DNA of 64,000 nucleotides from Variovorax sp. OV329. Lineage in GTDB: Bacteria > Pseudomonadota > Gammaproteobacteria > Burkholderiales > Burkholderiaceae_C. The stretch covers positions 62,001 to 126,000 of the forward strand of contig NZ_FOUG01000006.1 in assembly GCF_900114785.1 (NCBI RefSeq), read 5' to 3'. A model generated the notes under the pieces. That model was not told the origin of the DNA. It did no database searches and saw nothing but the letters and a program-made list of their open reading frames with translations. Shown here piece by piece: positions 27,534 to 36,356 of the stretch (its first letter is position 1; each line of letters starts with the position of its first letter). The translations under genes were made by a program, and so were the position numbers.

Positions 27534-28634
27534 ATGCCAAAAGCGACCAGCGTGCCCAGGCGCATGCAAGCCAGCGACGTCGCGCCACATGGCGTGATGG
27601 TCCTCCCCAAGATCAAGATCGAAAGCTATAGCCTGGAACTGCGGGACCAGCACGGCTTCGTCGGCGACCAGGCCAGCCAGACCGCCTTCCGCGAGTTGCT
27701 GGAGCGCTGGCGCAAGCGCCTGAAGAACCGCCACGGCAAGGACCCGCTGGGCAAGGTGCCCAGCAAGCACATTGCCAAGAGCGAGCTGGACGAGGCCATG
27801 CAGGCCAAGCGCAACAAGGAGGAGGCCAGGGACCTGCTGCATGCGGCCATCGAGGAGTTTTCCGAAGAGCTTGCCCACGTGATCCGGCGCTACCTGCGCC
27901 AGAAGACGTGGCGCAAGGTGCAGCGCATCGTGCTGGGCGGCGGCTTGCCGGGCAGCGGCGTGGGCGAGCACGCGGTGCTTCAGGCGGCCGCGCTGCTACA
28001 GGCAGACGGCATCGCGGTGCAGCTCGCGCGCCTCTCGCACGAAACCGACGACGGAGGGCTGATCGGCTGGGTGCACCTGGCGCCACGCGTGCTGATCGAG
28101 GAATACGACGCCATCCTGGCGGTGGACATCGGCGGCACCAACGTGCGATGCGGCATCGTGCAGACGCGGCGCAAGAAGGCGCCGGACCTGTCTCGCGCCC
28201 GCGTCGTGCGCCGCCACAAGTGGCGCCACGCGGATGACCAGCCGCAGCGCCAGTTGCTCGTACAGGGCATCGCCGACATGCTGCACGAGCTGATCGCGCA
28301 TGCGCGAAGAAAGAAGCTGGCGCTGGCGCCTTTTGTGGGCATCGCCTGCCCGGGGCTGATCCGCGAGGACGGCTCCATCGCGCGCGGCGCGCAGAACATG
28401 CCCGGCGACTGGGCGAGCCCGAACTTCCACCTGCCCAGCGAGCTGGCCGAACTGCTGCCCCCCATCGACGATCAGCATCCCCTGGTGCTGATGCACAACG
28501 ACGCCGTGGTGCAGGGGCTGAGCGAACTGCCCTTCATGCAGGACGTGAAGCACTGGGGCATCCTGACCGTCGGCACCGGCCTGGGCAACGTCAGCTACAC
28601 CAACCGCCAGCGCCTGGCCAAGCCTCAGAGCTGA
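27534..28634 (+). CDS. ROK/glucokinase-like protein with apparently permuted lobes
   Basis: This 366-residue cytoplasmic protein has ROK sugar-kinase motifs in an unusual order. Residues 100-184 look like the usual C-terminal lobe: a long helix, then RIVLGGGLPGSG at 131-142 and TDDGGLIGWVHLA at 171-183. Residues 194-354 look like the usual N-terminal lobe: DIGGTNVRCG at 198-207, ACPGL near 266, HND near 322, and VGTGLGN near 348. The zinc motif CGCGxxGCxE of ROK proteins is absent. Residues 1-100 are basic and not recognised. Whether it phosphorylates a sugar is unknown. It overlaps the convergent cardiolipin-synthase gene by 10 bp. Confidence 0.75.
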   Translation: MPKATSVPRRMQASDVAPHGVMVLPKIKIESYSLELRDQHGFVGDQASQTAFRELLERWRKRLKNRHGKDPLGKVPSKHIAKSELDEAMQAKRNKEEARDLLHAAIEEFSEELAHVIRRYLRQKTWRKVQRIVLGGGLPGSGVGEHAVLQAAALLQADGIAVQLARLSHETDDGGLIGWVHLAPRVLIEEYDAILAVDIGGTNVRCGIVQTRRKKAPDLSRARVVRRHKWRHADDQPQRQLLVQGIADMLHELIAHARRKKLALAPFVGIACPGLIREDGSIARGAQNMPGDWASPNFHLPSELAELLPPIDDQHPLVLMHNDAVVQGLSELPFMQDVKHWGILTVGTGLGNVSYTNRQRLAKPQS

Positions 28635-30007
28635 AAGGCCAGCGTCAGCAGCAGCCCTTCGGCCACGTCGCGCACCAGGCCCGGCTGGCGAGCGCGGAAG
28701 GTCTCGCCGGCCGAGGCCGTGGTCTCGATCCAGTGGGCCAGCCAGTCGATCTCCGGCGCGCTGTAGAAGATCACCGTCGACTCGTGGTTGAGCAGCAGGC
28801 TGCGGCCGTCGAGGTTGATGCTGCCGCACAGCGCCAGGCTCTCGTCCACCACCGCCGCCTTGGCATGGGCCATGAAGGGCAGCATGCGGAAGATCACGCC
28901 GGCGCGCGCCAGGTCGCGCATGGCGCGAGCGCGCACGAAGTCGGCCAGGCGGTGGTTGGACACCTGCGGGATCGCGATGGTCACCTGCACGCCGCGGCGT
29001 GCCGCCAGCCGCAGCGCATCACGCAGGCCGTCGCCGGGCACGAAGTAGGGCGTGATGGCCATCAGCCGGTGCTCGGCCCGGAAGCAGGCATCGATGAGCA
29101 GGGCCTGCGCCGTGTCCTCGGTCTGGTCGGGGCCGCTGGGCAAATACTGGGCCAGGCTGGTGCCGCCGGTGGGCGGCAGGTCGGCGATGCTGCGCGGCTG
29201 GCGCTTTCGCACCGAGGCCCAGTCGTGCGAGAACTGGCGTGCCGCCGCCGCCGCGACGTTGCCCGTCAGGTCGAAGGAGAGGTCGCGCCAGGGCTGCGGA
29301 TGCTGCTCGTTGCCGCAGAAGTATTCGCCAGCCAGGTTGCGCCCGCCGGACCAGAGCCAGCGGTCGTCGGCGATGGTCACCTTGCGGTGGTTGCGCAGGT
29401 TGCGCGGGCCGATGTTGCGCAGGCTGAAGAGCGGCCGGAACACCGCCACGTCGCCACCCGCCTCGCGCAGCTGGTCGAAGTAGCGCCGCGGCAGGCTCAG
29501 CGCGCCGAAGCCGTCCAGCAGCACACGCACCTTCACGCCTTCGCGCGCGCGGCGCACCAGCCGCTCCATCACCTGCTGGCCGAGTTCGTCGCTGCCGATG
29601 ATGAAGGTGCCCACGTCCAGGCGCTCGCGTGCGCCCTCGATCACCTGCCACAGCGCATCGCGTGCGGCGGCGCCGTCGGCATGCATGCGGATGTTGCAGG
29701 GACTGGGCGGGGCGAGGCCGAAGCTGTCGACGAGTTCGGCCGCCCAGTGCGCATGGGGCGCTGCACGGGGCGGGCGCGGCGCGCCGGCCGGGCGCAGCTT
29801 GCGGCGCCCGAACATCAGGTACATCGGCAGCATCAGGTAGGGCATGAGCGCCAGCGCCATCACCCAGGCGATCGCCGTAGTGGGCGCGCGCTGCTGGCGC
29901 TGCGAGCGCGTGGTCAGCACATAAATCAGCAGCGCGACCGCGACGGCCAGCAAGTGCTGCGAAGGCGAGGGCAGCCAGTTGAAATCCCGGAATCCGGCAA
30001 GCGGCAT
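28625..30007 (-). CDS. cls: Cardiolipin synthase (phospholipase D family)
   Basis: This 460-residue membrane enzyme has two N-terminal transmembrane segments (about residues 16-32 and 45-65). Two HKD motifs follow: HRKVTIADDRWLWSGGRN in the first half and HAKAAVVDESLALCGSINLDGRS in the second. It would condense phosphatidylglycerol molecules, or PG and PE, to cardiolipin. The first HKD sits within NHRK, typical of ClsA/ClsC-like enzymes. It is on the minus strand next to the GST gene with a 13-bp gap. Confidence 0.9.
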   Translation of the reverse strand: MPLAGFRDFNWLPSPSQHLLAVAVALLIYVLTTRSQRQQRAPTTAIAWVMALALMPYLMLPMYLMFGRRKLRPAGAPRPPRAAPHAHWAAELVDSFGLAPPSPCNIRMHADGAAARDALWQVIEGARERLDVGTFIIGSDELGQQVMERLVRRAREGVKVRVLLDGFGALSLPRRYFDQLREAGGDVAVFRPLFSLRNIGPRNLRNHRKVTIADDRWLWSGGRNLAGEYFCGNEQHPQPWRDLSFDLTGNVAAAAARQFSHDWASVRKRQPRSIADLPPTGGTSLAQYLPSGPDQTEDTAQALLIDACFRAEHRLMAITPYFVPGDGLRDALRLAARRGVQVTIAIPQVSNHRLADFVRARAMRDLARAGVIFRMLPFMAHAKAAVVDESLALCGSINLDGRSLLLNHESTVIFYSAPEIDWLAHWIETTASAGETFRARQPGLVRDVAEGLLLTLAFQL

Positions 30008-30020
30008 GGGCCCTCGGCGC

Positions 30021-30686
30021 TCAGCGCTGCAGGAAGGCCGGCACGCCGCGGCCCTGCGATGCCAGGAAGCCCATCATGGGTTCGACCACGGCGCGTACCG
30101 CCGGGCGCTCGCCGACGCGGGTGCGCCAGTCGATCAGGCGCGGCGTGGCATCCGTCATGCCTGCGCCCTTGCGGTCCGCGAACACGCAGGCCATGTAGAA
30201 GCCGATGTCGGCGAAAGAGTAGGGGCCGGCCAGGAAGTCGCGCCCGGCCAGCAGCGCTTCCATCTCGTCATAGAAGCGGGCGCAGGCGGCGCAAGCCGCG
30301 AGCGCCGGGGCGGCCTGCATGTCGTCCTGCAGGCCGAAGAGCCGGATCACGTTGGGGAAGAAGACTTCGTCCGACTGCTGCTCCAGCTGCCGCGCGCGTG
30401 CCCGGTCGGCGACGCCTTCGGGCCAGAGCGGGGCCTGCGGGTAGCGATCCTCGAGGTACTCGAAGATCTGGGTGGAGTCGAACAGCGCCACCTCCTCGTC
30501 CACGAGCACCGGCACCTGGCGCTTGACCGGGTTCACCCGCAGCACCTCCGGGTGCTTGGGCTCGTAGGCGTCGTCGGTGGTGAAGGGCACCATGACCAGC
30601 TCGAAGGCGACACCCTTCTCGCGTGCCGCGATCTCGACCTTGGCGCCGAACATGCTCAGGGGCCCCGAATAGATGCGTGTCGTCAT
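30021..30686 (-). CDS. Glutathione S-transferase family protein
   Basis: This 221-residue protein has an N-terminal thioredoxin-like domain (MTTRIYSGPLSMFGAKVEIA; VNPVKRQVPVLVDEE with the cis-proline; DSTQIFEYLEDRYP) and an all-helical C-terminal domain with FLAGPYSFADIGFY. It is a soluble GST of broad class. The N-terminal Ser of SGPLSMF could be the catalytic residue; the substrate is unknown. ATG 30686 is used, while a TTG 15 bp upstream is also possible. Confidence 0.88.
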   Translation of the reverse strand: MTTRIYSGPLSMFGAKVEIAAREKGVAFELVMVPFTTDDAYEPKHPEVLRVNPVKRQVPVLVDEEVALFDSTQIFEYLEDRYPQAPLWPEGVADRARARQLEQQSDEVFFPNVIRLFGLQDDMQAAPALAACAACARFYDEMEALLAGRDFLAGPYSFADIGFYMACVFADRKGAGMTDATPRLIDWRTRVGERPAVRAVVEPMMGFLASQGRGVPAFLQR

Positions 30687-30714
30687 GGGCCCCGACTTCA
30701 ACAGAAAGCGCGCG

Positions 30715-31836
30715 TCAGGTCGAGCCCCAGACCTCCTGCGCGGTCTCGATCACCAGGCGCAGCTTGGCGCGCTGGGCCTCCACCGCGATGTTGTTGCCGT
30801 GCACGGTGCTGGAGAAGCCGCATTGCGGCGACAGCGCGAGCTGGTCGAGGTCGGCGTACTTGCTGGCGTCATCGATGCGGCGCTTGAGCTCGTCCTTGTC
30901 CTCCATCTGGCCGAACTTGGTGGTCACCAGGCCCAGCACCACGGTCTTGCCCTTGGGCAGGAAGCGCAGGGGCTTGAAGTCGCCGGAGCGGGCGTCGTCG
31001 TACTCCATGAAGTACGCGTCCAGGTCCATTTCCTCGAGCAGTGCCTCGGCCACCGGCTCGTAGTTGCCGGCCGCGGCGTGCGTGCTCTTGAAGTTGCCAC
31101 GGCACAGGTGCATGGCCAGCAGCATGCCCGGGGGCTTCTGTGCCACCACCTTGTTGATGAATTTGGCGTAGCGGTGTGGCAGCTCGTTGGGGTCGTCGCC
31201 GCGCTGGCGGGCGGCTTCGCGCAGGTGCTCGTCGCACAGGTAGGCCAGGTTGGTGTCGTCCATCTGCACGTAGGTGCAACCGGCCGCGGCCAGCGAGCGC
31301 AGCTCGTCGCCGTAGGCCTTGGCCACGTCGTCGTAGAACTCCGGGTCCAGCTCGGGGTAGGCCGTCTTGCTGATGCCCGCGCGCCCGCCGCGGAAGTGCA
31401 GCATGGTGGGCGAGGGGATGGTCACCTTGGGCGTGTGGCCCGCCGAGACCTGGCTCTTGAGGTACTCGAAGTCGGCCAGCTGGATGTTCTTGGCGTGGCG
31501 CACCTTGTCGATGACGCGCATCACCGGCGGCGCCAGTTCCTCGTGGCCGTCGGCCTTCTTGATGAGCACCGGCACGTCGGCCTGGACACCGCCGAGCTGT
31601 TCGAGGAAGTCGATGTGGAAATAGGTGCGGCGGAACTCGCCGTCGGTGACGCTCTTGAGGCCCACGTCCTCCTGGAATTTCACGATTTCGGTGATGGCCT
31701 TGTCTTCGACTTCGCGAAGCTGCTCTGCGTTGATCTCGCCCTTGGACTTCTTCTCGCGTGCTTCGAGCAGGTACTGGGGACGCAGGAAACTGCCGACGTG
31801 GTCGTAGCGGGCGGGCAGGCGGGCGTGCTGGGACAT
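30715..31836 (-). CDS. Cobalamin-independent methionine-synthase-like methyltransferase (YxjG/MetE C-terminal type)
   Basis: This 373-residue TIM-barrel protein equals the catalytic C-terminal half of MetE, lacking the N-terminal half that binds polyglutamated folate. The zinc-site pattern is visible: HLCRGN (His-x-Cys), an acidic residue in FMEYDD, and SPQCGF (Cys). QMDDTNLAYL is also family-like. Such short homologues transfer methyl groups to homocysteine or related thiols from donors other than polyglutamyl methyl-folate. It is transcribed divergently from the Rieske oxygenase and shares its operator region. ATG 31836 is chosen; open frame upstream is not MetE-like. Confidence 0.88.
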   Translation of the reverse strand: MSQHARLPARYDHVGSFLRPQYLLEAREKKSKGEINAEQLREVEDKAITEIVKFQEDVGLKSVTDGEFRRTYFHIDFLEQLGGVQADVPVLIKKADGHEELAPPVMRVIDKVRHAKNIQLADFEYLKSQVSAGHTPKVTIPSPTMLHFRGGRAGISKTAYPELDPEFYDDVAKAYGDELRSLAAAGCTYVQMDDTNLAYLCDEHLREAARQRGDDPNELPHRYAKFINKVVAQKPPGMLLAMHLCRGNFKSTHAAAGNYEPVAEALLEEMDLDAYFMEYDDARSGDFKPLRFLPKGKTVVLGLVTTKFGQMEDKDELKRRIDDASKYADLDQLALSPQCGFSSTVHGNNIAVEAQRAKLRLVIETAQEVWGST

Positions 31837-31906
31837 GTGAGAACTCCGTGCAGGCTGGGGTGATTGGAAAGGAAAACGATCGTAAACGCAGGCGGGCGCC
31901 CAGTTG

Positions 31907-31920
31907 TGTATACATCGATG
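31907..31920. promoter_or_regulatory. GntR-type operator site 1 (TGTATACA core)
   Basis: The palindrome TGTATACA (31907-31914), extended to TGTATACATCGATG, lies between the divergent MetE-like and Rieske oxygenase genes. It is the mirror image of site 2 with one mismatch in 14 bases. TGTATACA-like cores are bound by FCD-type GntR regulators such as VanR, and such a regulator is encoded at 33101-33865. Confidence 0.65.
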
Positions 31921-31964
31921 CTGGTGTTTACCCTTGAAATCCCCCAATTCGCTGGACTTGGCGG

Positions 31965-31978
31965 CATCAATGTATACA
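31965..31978. promoter_or_regulatory. GntR-type operator site 2 (TGTATACA core)
   Basis: CATCAATGTATACA contains the core TGTATACA at 31971-31978, 11 bp before the Rieske oxygenase start. Core centres of the two sites are 64 bp apart, about six helical turns, so the two dimers would face the same side of the DNA and could loop. A site this close to the start codon would block transcription or initiation. Confidence 0.65.
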
Positions 31979-31988
31979 GTGAGTATCC

Positions 31989-33104
31989 ATGATCGCCACC
32001 AAGAGTCCCGCTTTCCCCTTGAATGCCTGGTACGCCGCCGCCTACGACGTGGAGGTGAAGCACGCCCTCACGCCTCGCACCGTCTGCAACCAGAAGCTGG
32101 TGCTTTTCCGCCGCACCGACGGACAGGTGGCCGCGCTGGAAGACGCCTGCTGGCACCGCCTGATGCCCCTGTCGCTGGGCCGCCTGGAGGGCGACGAGCT
32201 GGTGTGCGGCTACCACGGCCTGGTCTACAACAGCCAGGGCCGCTGCACCCACATGCCCAGCCAGGAGACGCTCAATCCCTCTGCCTGCGTGCGCAGCTTT
32301 CCGGTGGTGGAGAAGCACCGCTTCGTGTGGGTGTGGCCGGGCGACCCCGCCAAGGCGGACCCCGCCCTGGTGCCCGACATGCACTGGAACGACGACCCGG
32401 CCTGGGCCGGCGACGGCAAGATGATCCGCGTGGCCTGCGACTACCGCCTGGTGGTCGACAACCTCATGGACCTGACGCACGAGACCTTCGTGCACGGCTC
32501 CTCCATCGGCAACCGCGAAGTGGCCGAGGCACCCTTCGTCGCCACGCACGGCGACCGCACCGCCACCGTCACGCGCTGGATGGAAGGCATCGACGCGCCG
32601 CCCTTCTGGGCCGGACAGATCAAGCATGCGCGCGGCTACACCGGCAAGGTGGACCGCTGGCAGATCATCCGCTTCGAGGGGCCGTGCACCGTGACCATCG
32701 ACGTGGGTGTGGCCGAGGCGGGCAGCGGAGCGGTGCCCAGCCAGTCATCGCCTGGCGACCGCAGCCGCGGCGTGAACGGATACGTGCTCAACACCATCAC
32801 GCCCGAGACCGACACGACCTGCCTGTACTTCTGGGCCTTCGCGCGCAACTATTGCCTGGGCGAGCAGCGCCTGACCCATGAACTGCGCGAGGGCGTGGCC
32901 ACCATCTTCCGCGAGGACGAGCTGGTGCTGGAGGCGCAGCAGCGTGCCATGGACGAGCGGCCCGACCACGTCTTCTACAACCTCAACATCGACGCCGGCT
33001 CCATGTGGGCGCGCCGCCTGATCGACGGCCTGGTCGAGCGCGAACGGCCCCGCGCGCCGACCATTCCCATCCAGCCGGCGCAGCCCGGTCGGATCGCGGC
33101 ATGA
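31989..33104 (+). CDS. Rieske non-heme iron oxygenase (vanillate O-demethylase VanA-like)
   Basis: This 371-residue oxygenase component has Rieske ligands Cys54, His56, Cys73 and His76 (CWH; CGYH). The mononuclear-iron histidines are His164 and His169 in [15 protein letters not shown], with Asp161 likely bridging the two centres. It resembles VanA-type demethylases that split methyl ethers of aromatic acids to a phenol plus formaldehyde. The reductase is encoded two genes downstream. The stop overlaps the GntR start (ATGA). The exact substrate is not determinable; vanillate or a related methoxy or N-methyl compound is likely. Confidence 0.88.
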   Translation: MIATKSPAFPLNAWYAAAYDVEVKHALTPRTVCNQKLVLFRRTDGQVAALEDACWHRLMPLSLGRLEGDELVCGYHGLVYNSQGRCTHMPSQETLNPSACVRSFPVVEKHRFVWVWPGDPAKADPALVPDMHWNDDPAWAGDGKMIRVACDYRLVVDNLMDLTHETFVHGSSIGNREVAEAPFVATHGDRTATVTRWMEGIDAPPFWAGQIKHARGYTGKVDRWQIIRFEGPCTVTIDVGVAEAGSGAVPSQSSPGDRSRGVNGYVLNTITPETDTTCLYFWAFARNYCLGEQRLTHELREGVATIFREDELVLEAQQRAMDERPDHVFYNLNIDAGSMWARRLIDGLVERERPRAPTIPIQPAQPGRIAA

Positions 33105-33865
33105 CCGTCGCCTTGAACAGCGCGGCCGACACGGCCGAACCCGCAGGCTCGCACGCGGTGAAGGCGCAGTTGCGGCTGCGCGAGCTGATCCTGGCAGGCG
33201 AGCTCGCAGGCGGCACGCGCATCGCCGAGGTGGCCATCTCCGAAATGCTGGGCGTGTCGCGCACGCCGGTGCGCAGCGCGCTCATGCGGCTGGAGCAGGA
33301 AGGCCTGCTCGAAGCGCTGCCCAATGGCGGCTATGCGGTGCGCACCTTTTCCGAACGCGACGTGTCCGATGCCATCGAGCTGCGCGGCACGCTGGAAGGC
33401 CTGGCAGCCCGACTGGCCGCTGAGCGCGGCGCGGCGCCGGTGGTGCTGCGCGAGGCGCGCGCGTGCCTCTCGCGCATCGACGAACTGCTGCGAGAGAGCG
33501 CGCTGGACGATGCCGCCTTCTCGCGCTACGTGGCCTTCAACGAGCAGTTCCATTCGCTGCTTTATGAGATGTCGGGTAGCCCGCTCATCGCCAAGCAGCT
33601 GGAGCGCGCGGTGAACCTGCCCTTCGCCTCGCCCTCCGCCTTCGTGGTGGTGCAAGCCAATTCGCCGGCCGCGCGCGACATGCTGGTGATCGCGCAGGAC
33701 CAGCACTGGCAGGTGCTCGACGCCATCGAGGCCCGCGAAGGCGCCCGCGCCGAATCGCTGATGCGCGAGCACAGCCGCATTGCGCGTCGCAACCTGCGCG
33801 AGGCGCTGCACGGCAACGTGGACCACTCCCTGCCCGGCGTGCAGCTCATCCGCCGCCGCGGCTAG
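33101..33865 (+). CDS. GntR-family (FCD) transcriptional regulator
   Basis: This 254-residue regulator has an N-terminal winged helix (about residues 20-85; [29 protein letters not shown]) and a C-terminal all-helical FCD ligand-binding domain. The FCD metal-binding pattern includes [15 protein letters not shown] and a final helix EHSRIARRN. It lies between the oxygenase and reductase genes, a VanR-like position, and probably represses the locus through the two TGTATACA sites until the substrate or product is present. ATG 33101 shares ATGA with the oxygenase stop. Confidence 0.9.
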   Translation: MTVALNSAADTAEPAGSHAVKAQLRLRELILAGELAGGTRIAEVAISEMLGVSRTPVRSALMRLEQEGLLEALPNGGYAVRTFSERDVSDAIELRGTLEGLAARLAAERGAAPVVLREARACLSRIDELLRESALDDAAFSRYVAFNEQFHSLLYEMSGSPLIAKQLERAVNLPFASPSAFVVVQANSPAARDMLVIAQDQHWQVLDAIEAREGARAESLMREHSRIARRNLREALHGNVDHSLPGVQLIRRRG

Positions 33866-33889
33866 AACAACAAGACACTTCTTCCCAAG

Positions 33890-34870
33890 ATGAAAAGCGA
33901 GATCCACTGGATGCCGGCGCGCATCGCGGCCGTGCGCGAGCTCACGCCCACGGTGCGTGAATTCCTGATCCGCCCCGATTCGGGCGTCGCATCGGACCAC
34001 GAGCCGGGCGCCCACCTGCAGGTGCAGGTGCTGGCCGGCGGGCGCATGCAGACCCGCTCCTACTCGCTGGTCGGCGAGCCCGACGGGCAGGCCTGGCGGA
34101 TTGCGGTCAAGCGCCTGGATGATGGCCGCGGTGGATCGCTGGCGATGTGGAAGCTGGCCGTGGGCGACCGCATCCTGGTGAGCGAGCCGCAGTCCCATTT
34201 CTCGCTGGACCTGAACGCGCCGGCCTACCTGGTGGTGGCGGGCGGCATCGGCATCACGCCGCTGGTGTTCATGGCCCGACGGCTGGCCGCCCTGGCGCAG
34301 CGCAGCGGTGCCAGCGTGCGCATGCTCTACGGCGCGCGCAGCCGGGATGAGCTGGCCTATCTCGCCGAACTGCAGGAAGTGCTTGGCGACCGCCTGGTCA
34401 CGCACGAAGGCTCGGCGCCCATCGACTTCGCCGGCGAAATCGCGCGGCTGCCGGCAGGCGCACAGGTCTACACCTGCGGCCCGGTGCCCATGCTTGAGGC
34501 GGTGAAGCAGGCCTGGAGCAGCTCGGCCCGGCCCCTGGCCGACCTGCGCTTCGAGACCTTCGGCAGCAGCGGCCGCCTGCCCACGAAGAGCTTCAGGGTC
34601 AAGGTGCCTCGGCATTCACTCGAGATCGAGGTGCCGGCCAACGCGACCCTGCTCGAGGCCCTGGAGGCCGCCGGCGTACAGACCCTGTGGGACTGCCGGC
34701 GCGGCGAATGCGGCCTGTGCGCGATGGACGTGACCGCGCTGGAAGGCGAGATCGACCACCGCGACGTGTTCCTCAGCGAGCACGAGAAGAAGGGCAACTC
34801 CCGCATCTGTGCCTGCGTGTCGCGGGCCGTCGGCACCCTCACGATCGACTCGGCCTATCGGCCCGATTGA
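33890..34870 (+). CDS. VanB-like flavin/2Fe-2S oxidoreductase
   Basis: This 326-residue reductase feeds electrons from NAD(P)H to the Rieske oxygenase. Domain order is an FMN-binding barrel (RSYSLVGEPDG near residues 60-70), an NAD-binding domain (VAGGIGITPLVFMAR near 117-131; YTCGPVPML), and a C-terminal plant-type ferredoxin with CRRGECGLC near residues 270-280 and a fourth Cys in RICACVS. This is the phthalate-dioxygenase-reductase/VanB architecture. It follows gntR by 24 bp. Confidence 0.9.
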   Translation: MKSEIHWMPARIAAVRELTPTVREFLIRPDSGVASDHEPGAHLQVQVLAGGRMQTRSYSLVGEPDGQAWRIAVKRLDDGRGGSLAMWKLAVGDRILVSEPQSHFSLDLNAPAYLVVAGGIGITPLVFMARRLAALAQRSGASVRMLYGARSRDELAYLAELQEVLGDRLVTHEGSAPIDFAGEIARLPAGAQVYTCGPVPMLEAVKQAWSSSARPLADLRFETFGSSGRLPTKSFRVKVPRHSLEIEVPANATLLEALEAAGVQTLWDCRRGECGLCAMDVTALEGEIDHRDVFLSEHEKKGNSRICACVSRAVGTLTIDSAYRPD

Positions 34871-34885
34871 GCCTGTCATCCGCTC

Positions 34886-34900
34886 GCGCGATGATCGCGC
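34886..34900. other. Short perfect inverted repeat between reductase and importer genes
   Basis: GCGCGAT (34886-34892) and ATCGCGC (34894-34900) flank a single G, 15 bp after the reductase stop. The one-base centre suits a protein-binding palindrome better than a hairpin. The remaining bases up to the importer binding-protein start hold no recognisable gene. Confidence 0.35.
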
Positions 34901-35035
34901 AAACCGCTCGCACAACGCGCAGCAATCCTCGGGGCCTCGCGCGCTCTAGGTGAATGCGTCGAGGCGAGAATGTTGCAAATTGTTGAAAATAGCGCAGCTT
35001 TGCCCGTCCCCTTCGAGACCAAGGAGATTCTCCAG

Positions 35036-36211
35036 ATGATGAAACGCCGTCAACTCATCCAGGCCTGCAGCCTCACCGCCCTGGCAATCGCCGCGCCGCT
35101 GGCCCTGGCCCAGAGTGCCCCCTTCAAGATCGGCCTGGTGCTGCCCATGACCGGCCAGCAGGCCAGCACCGGCCGCCAGATCGAGGCCGCCGCGCGTCTT
35201 TACATGGCGCAGAACGGCGACACCGTGGCGGGCCGCAAGGTCGAGTTGATCGTCAAGGACGACACCAGCCTGCCCGACGTGACCAAGCGCCTGGCGCAGG
35301 AACTCATCGTCAACGACAAGGTGGACGTGCTGGCCGGCATGGGCATCACGCCCTCGGCCATGGCCACCGCACCGCTGGCCACGCAGTCCAAGACGCCGCT
35401 GGTGGTGATGGCCGCCGCCACCTCGTCGATCACCAATGCCTCGCCCTACATCGTGCGCACCAGCTTCACGCTGCCGCAGGTGTCGGTGGCCATGGGCGAC
35501 TGGGCGCCGAAGAACGGCGTGAAGTCGGTCGTGACCCTGGTCACCGACTATGGCCCGGGCAACGACGCCGAGAAGTACTTCAGCGAGCGCTTCACGCTCA
35601 ACGGCGGCAAGGTGCTCGAGAAGCTGCGCGTGCCGCTGCGCAACCCGGACTTCGCGCCTTTCCTGCAGAAGGTGCGCGACGCCAAGCCCGATGCGCTGTT
35701 CGTCTTCGTGCCCTCGGGCGCGGGCGCGGCGGTGATGAAGCAGTTCGTCGAGCGCGGCATGGACAAGGCCGGCATCCGCCTGATCGCCACCGGCGACGTG
35801 ACGGACGACGACCAGCTCAACGACATGGGCGACGGCGCGCTGGGCGTGGTCACCACCCACCACTACTCGGCCGACCACAACTCGGCGCTGAACAAGAAGT
35901 TCGTCGACGCCTTCCAGAAGGCCAACAAGGGCATGCGTCCCAACTTCATGGGCGTGGGCGGCTACGACGGCATGCGCGTGATCTACGAGGCGCTCAAGAC
36001 CACCAAGGGCAAGGGCGGCGGCGACGCGCTGCTGGCTGCGATGAAGGGCCAGGTCTTCGAGAGCCCGCGCGGCGAGGTGCTGATCGATGCGCAGACGCGC
36101 GACATCGTGCAGGACGTGTACCTGCGCAAGGTCGAGAAGAAGAACGGCCAGCTCTACAACGTGGAGTTCGACGTGATCAAGGCGGTGAAGGACCCCGGTA
36201 AAGACAAATAG
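35036..36211 (+). CDS. Periplasmic substrate-binding protein (Peripla_BP_6, cluster 2)
   Basis: This 391-residue protein has a signal peptide (MMKRRQLIQACSLTALAIAA...ALAQ; the RR pair makes Tat export conceivable) and a Liv-type binding fold starting PFKIGLVLPMTGQQ. ATG 35036 follows AAGGAG by 10 bases; the frame is open further upstream without a signal sequence. It probably brings the substrate of the Rieske oxygenase pair, or a structurally related compound, to the LivHMGF proteins encoded downstream. Confidence 0.9.
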   Translation: MMKRRQLIQACSLTALAIAAPLALAQSAPFKIGLVLPMTGQQASTGRQIEAAARLYMAQNGDTVAGRKVELIVKDDTSLPDVTKRLAQELIVNDKVDVLAGMGITPSAMATAPLATQSKTPLVVMAAATSSITNASPYIVRTSFTLPQVSVAMGDWAPKNGVKSVVTLVTDYGPGNDAEKYFSERFTLNGGKVLEKLRVPLRNPDFAPFLQKVRDAKPDALFVFVPSGAGAAVMKQFVERGMDKAGIRLIATGDVTDDDQLNDMGDGALGVVTTHHYSADHNSALNKKFVDAFQKANKGMRPNFMGVGGYDGMRVIYEALKTTKGKGGGDALLAAMKGQVFESPRGEVLIDAQTRDIVQDVYLRKVEKKNGQLYNVEFDVIKAVKDPGKDK

Positions 36212-36356
36212 GGCCTCCCGGCTTTTCACTTCGCTTCGCTTCGTGTAATTCCCGAGGAGGGGACCCTGCCTGCGGCCCGGCAAAGCCGGTTCCGCGGCAC
36301 GGGGGCTGATACAGGTAGCTCGCGTCGTTTTTTCCGATGGGCCGTGACTTGCTGAT
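36212..36356. repeat. Possible intergenic repeat element between binding-protein and permease genes
   Basis: This 145-bp spacer contains a tandem CTTCG run (about 36229-36243), a purine-rich GAGGAGGGG and a small hairpin CCGGC-AAA-GCCGG (36277-36289) extended by GCGG/CCGC. The look is that of a mobile intergenic repeat. I see no second copy in this window, so repeat status is inference. A stem here could give unequal expression of the binding protein over the permeases. Confidence 0.4.
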
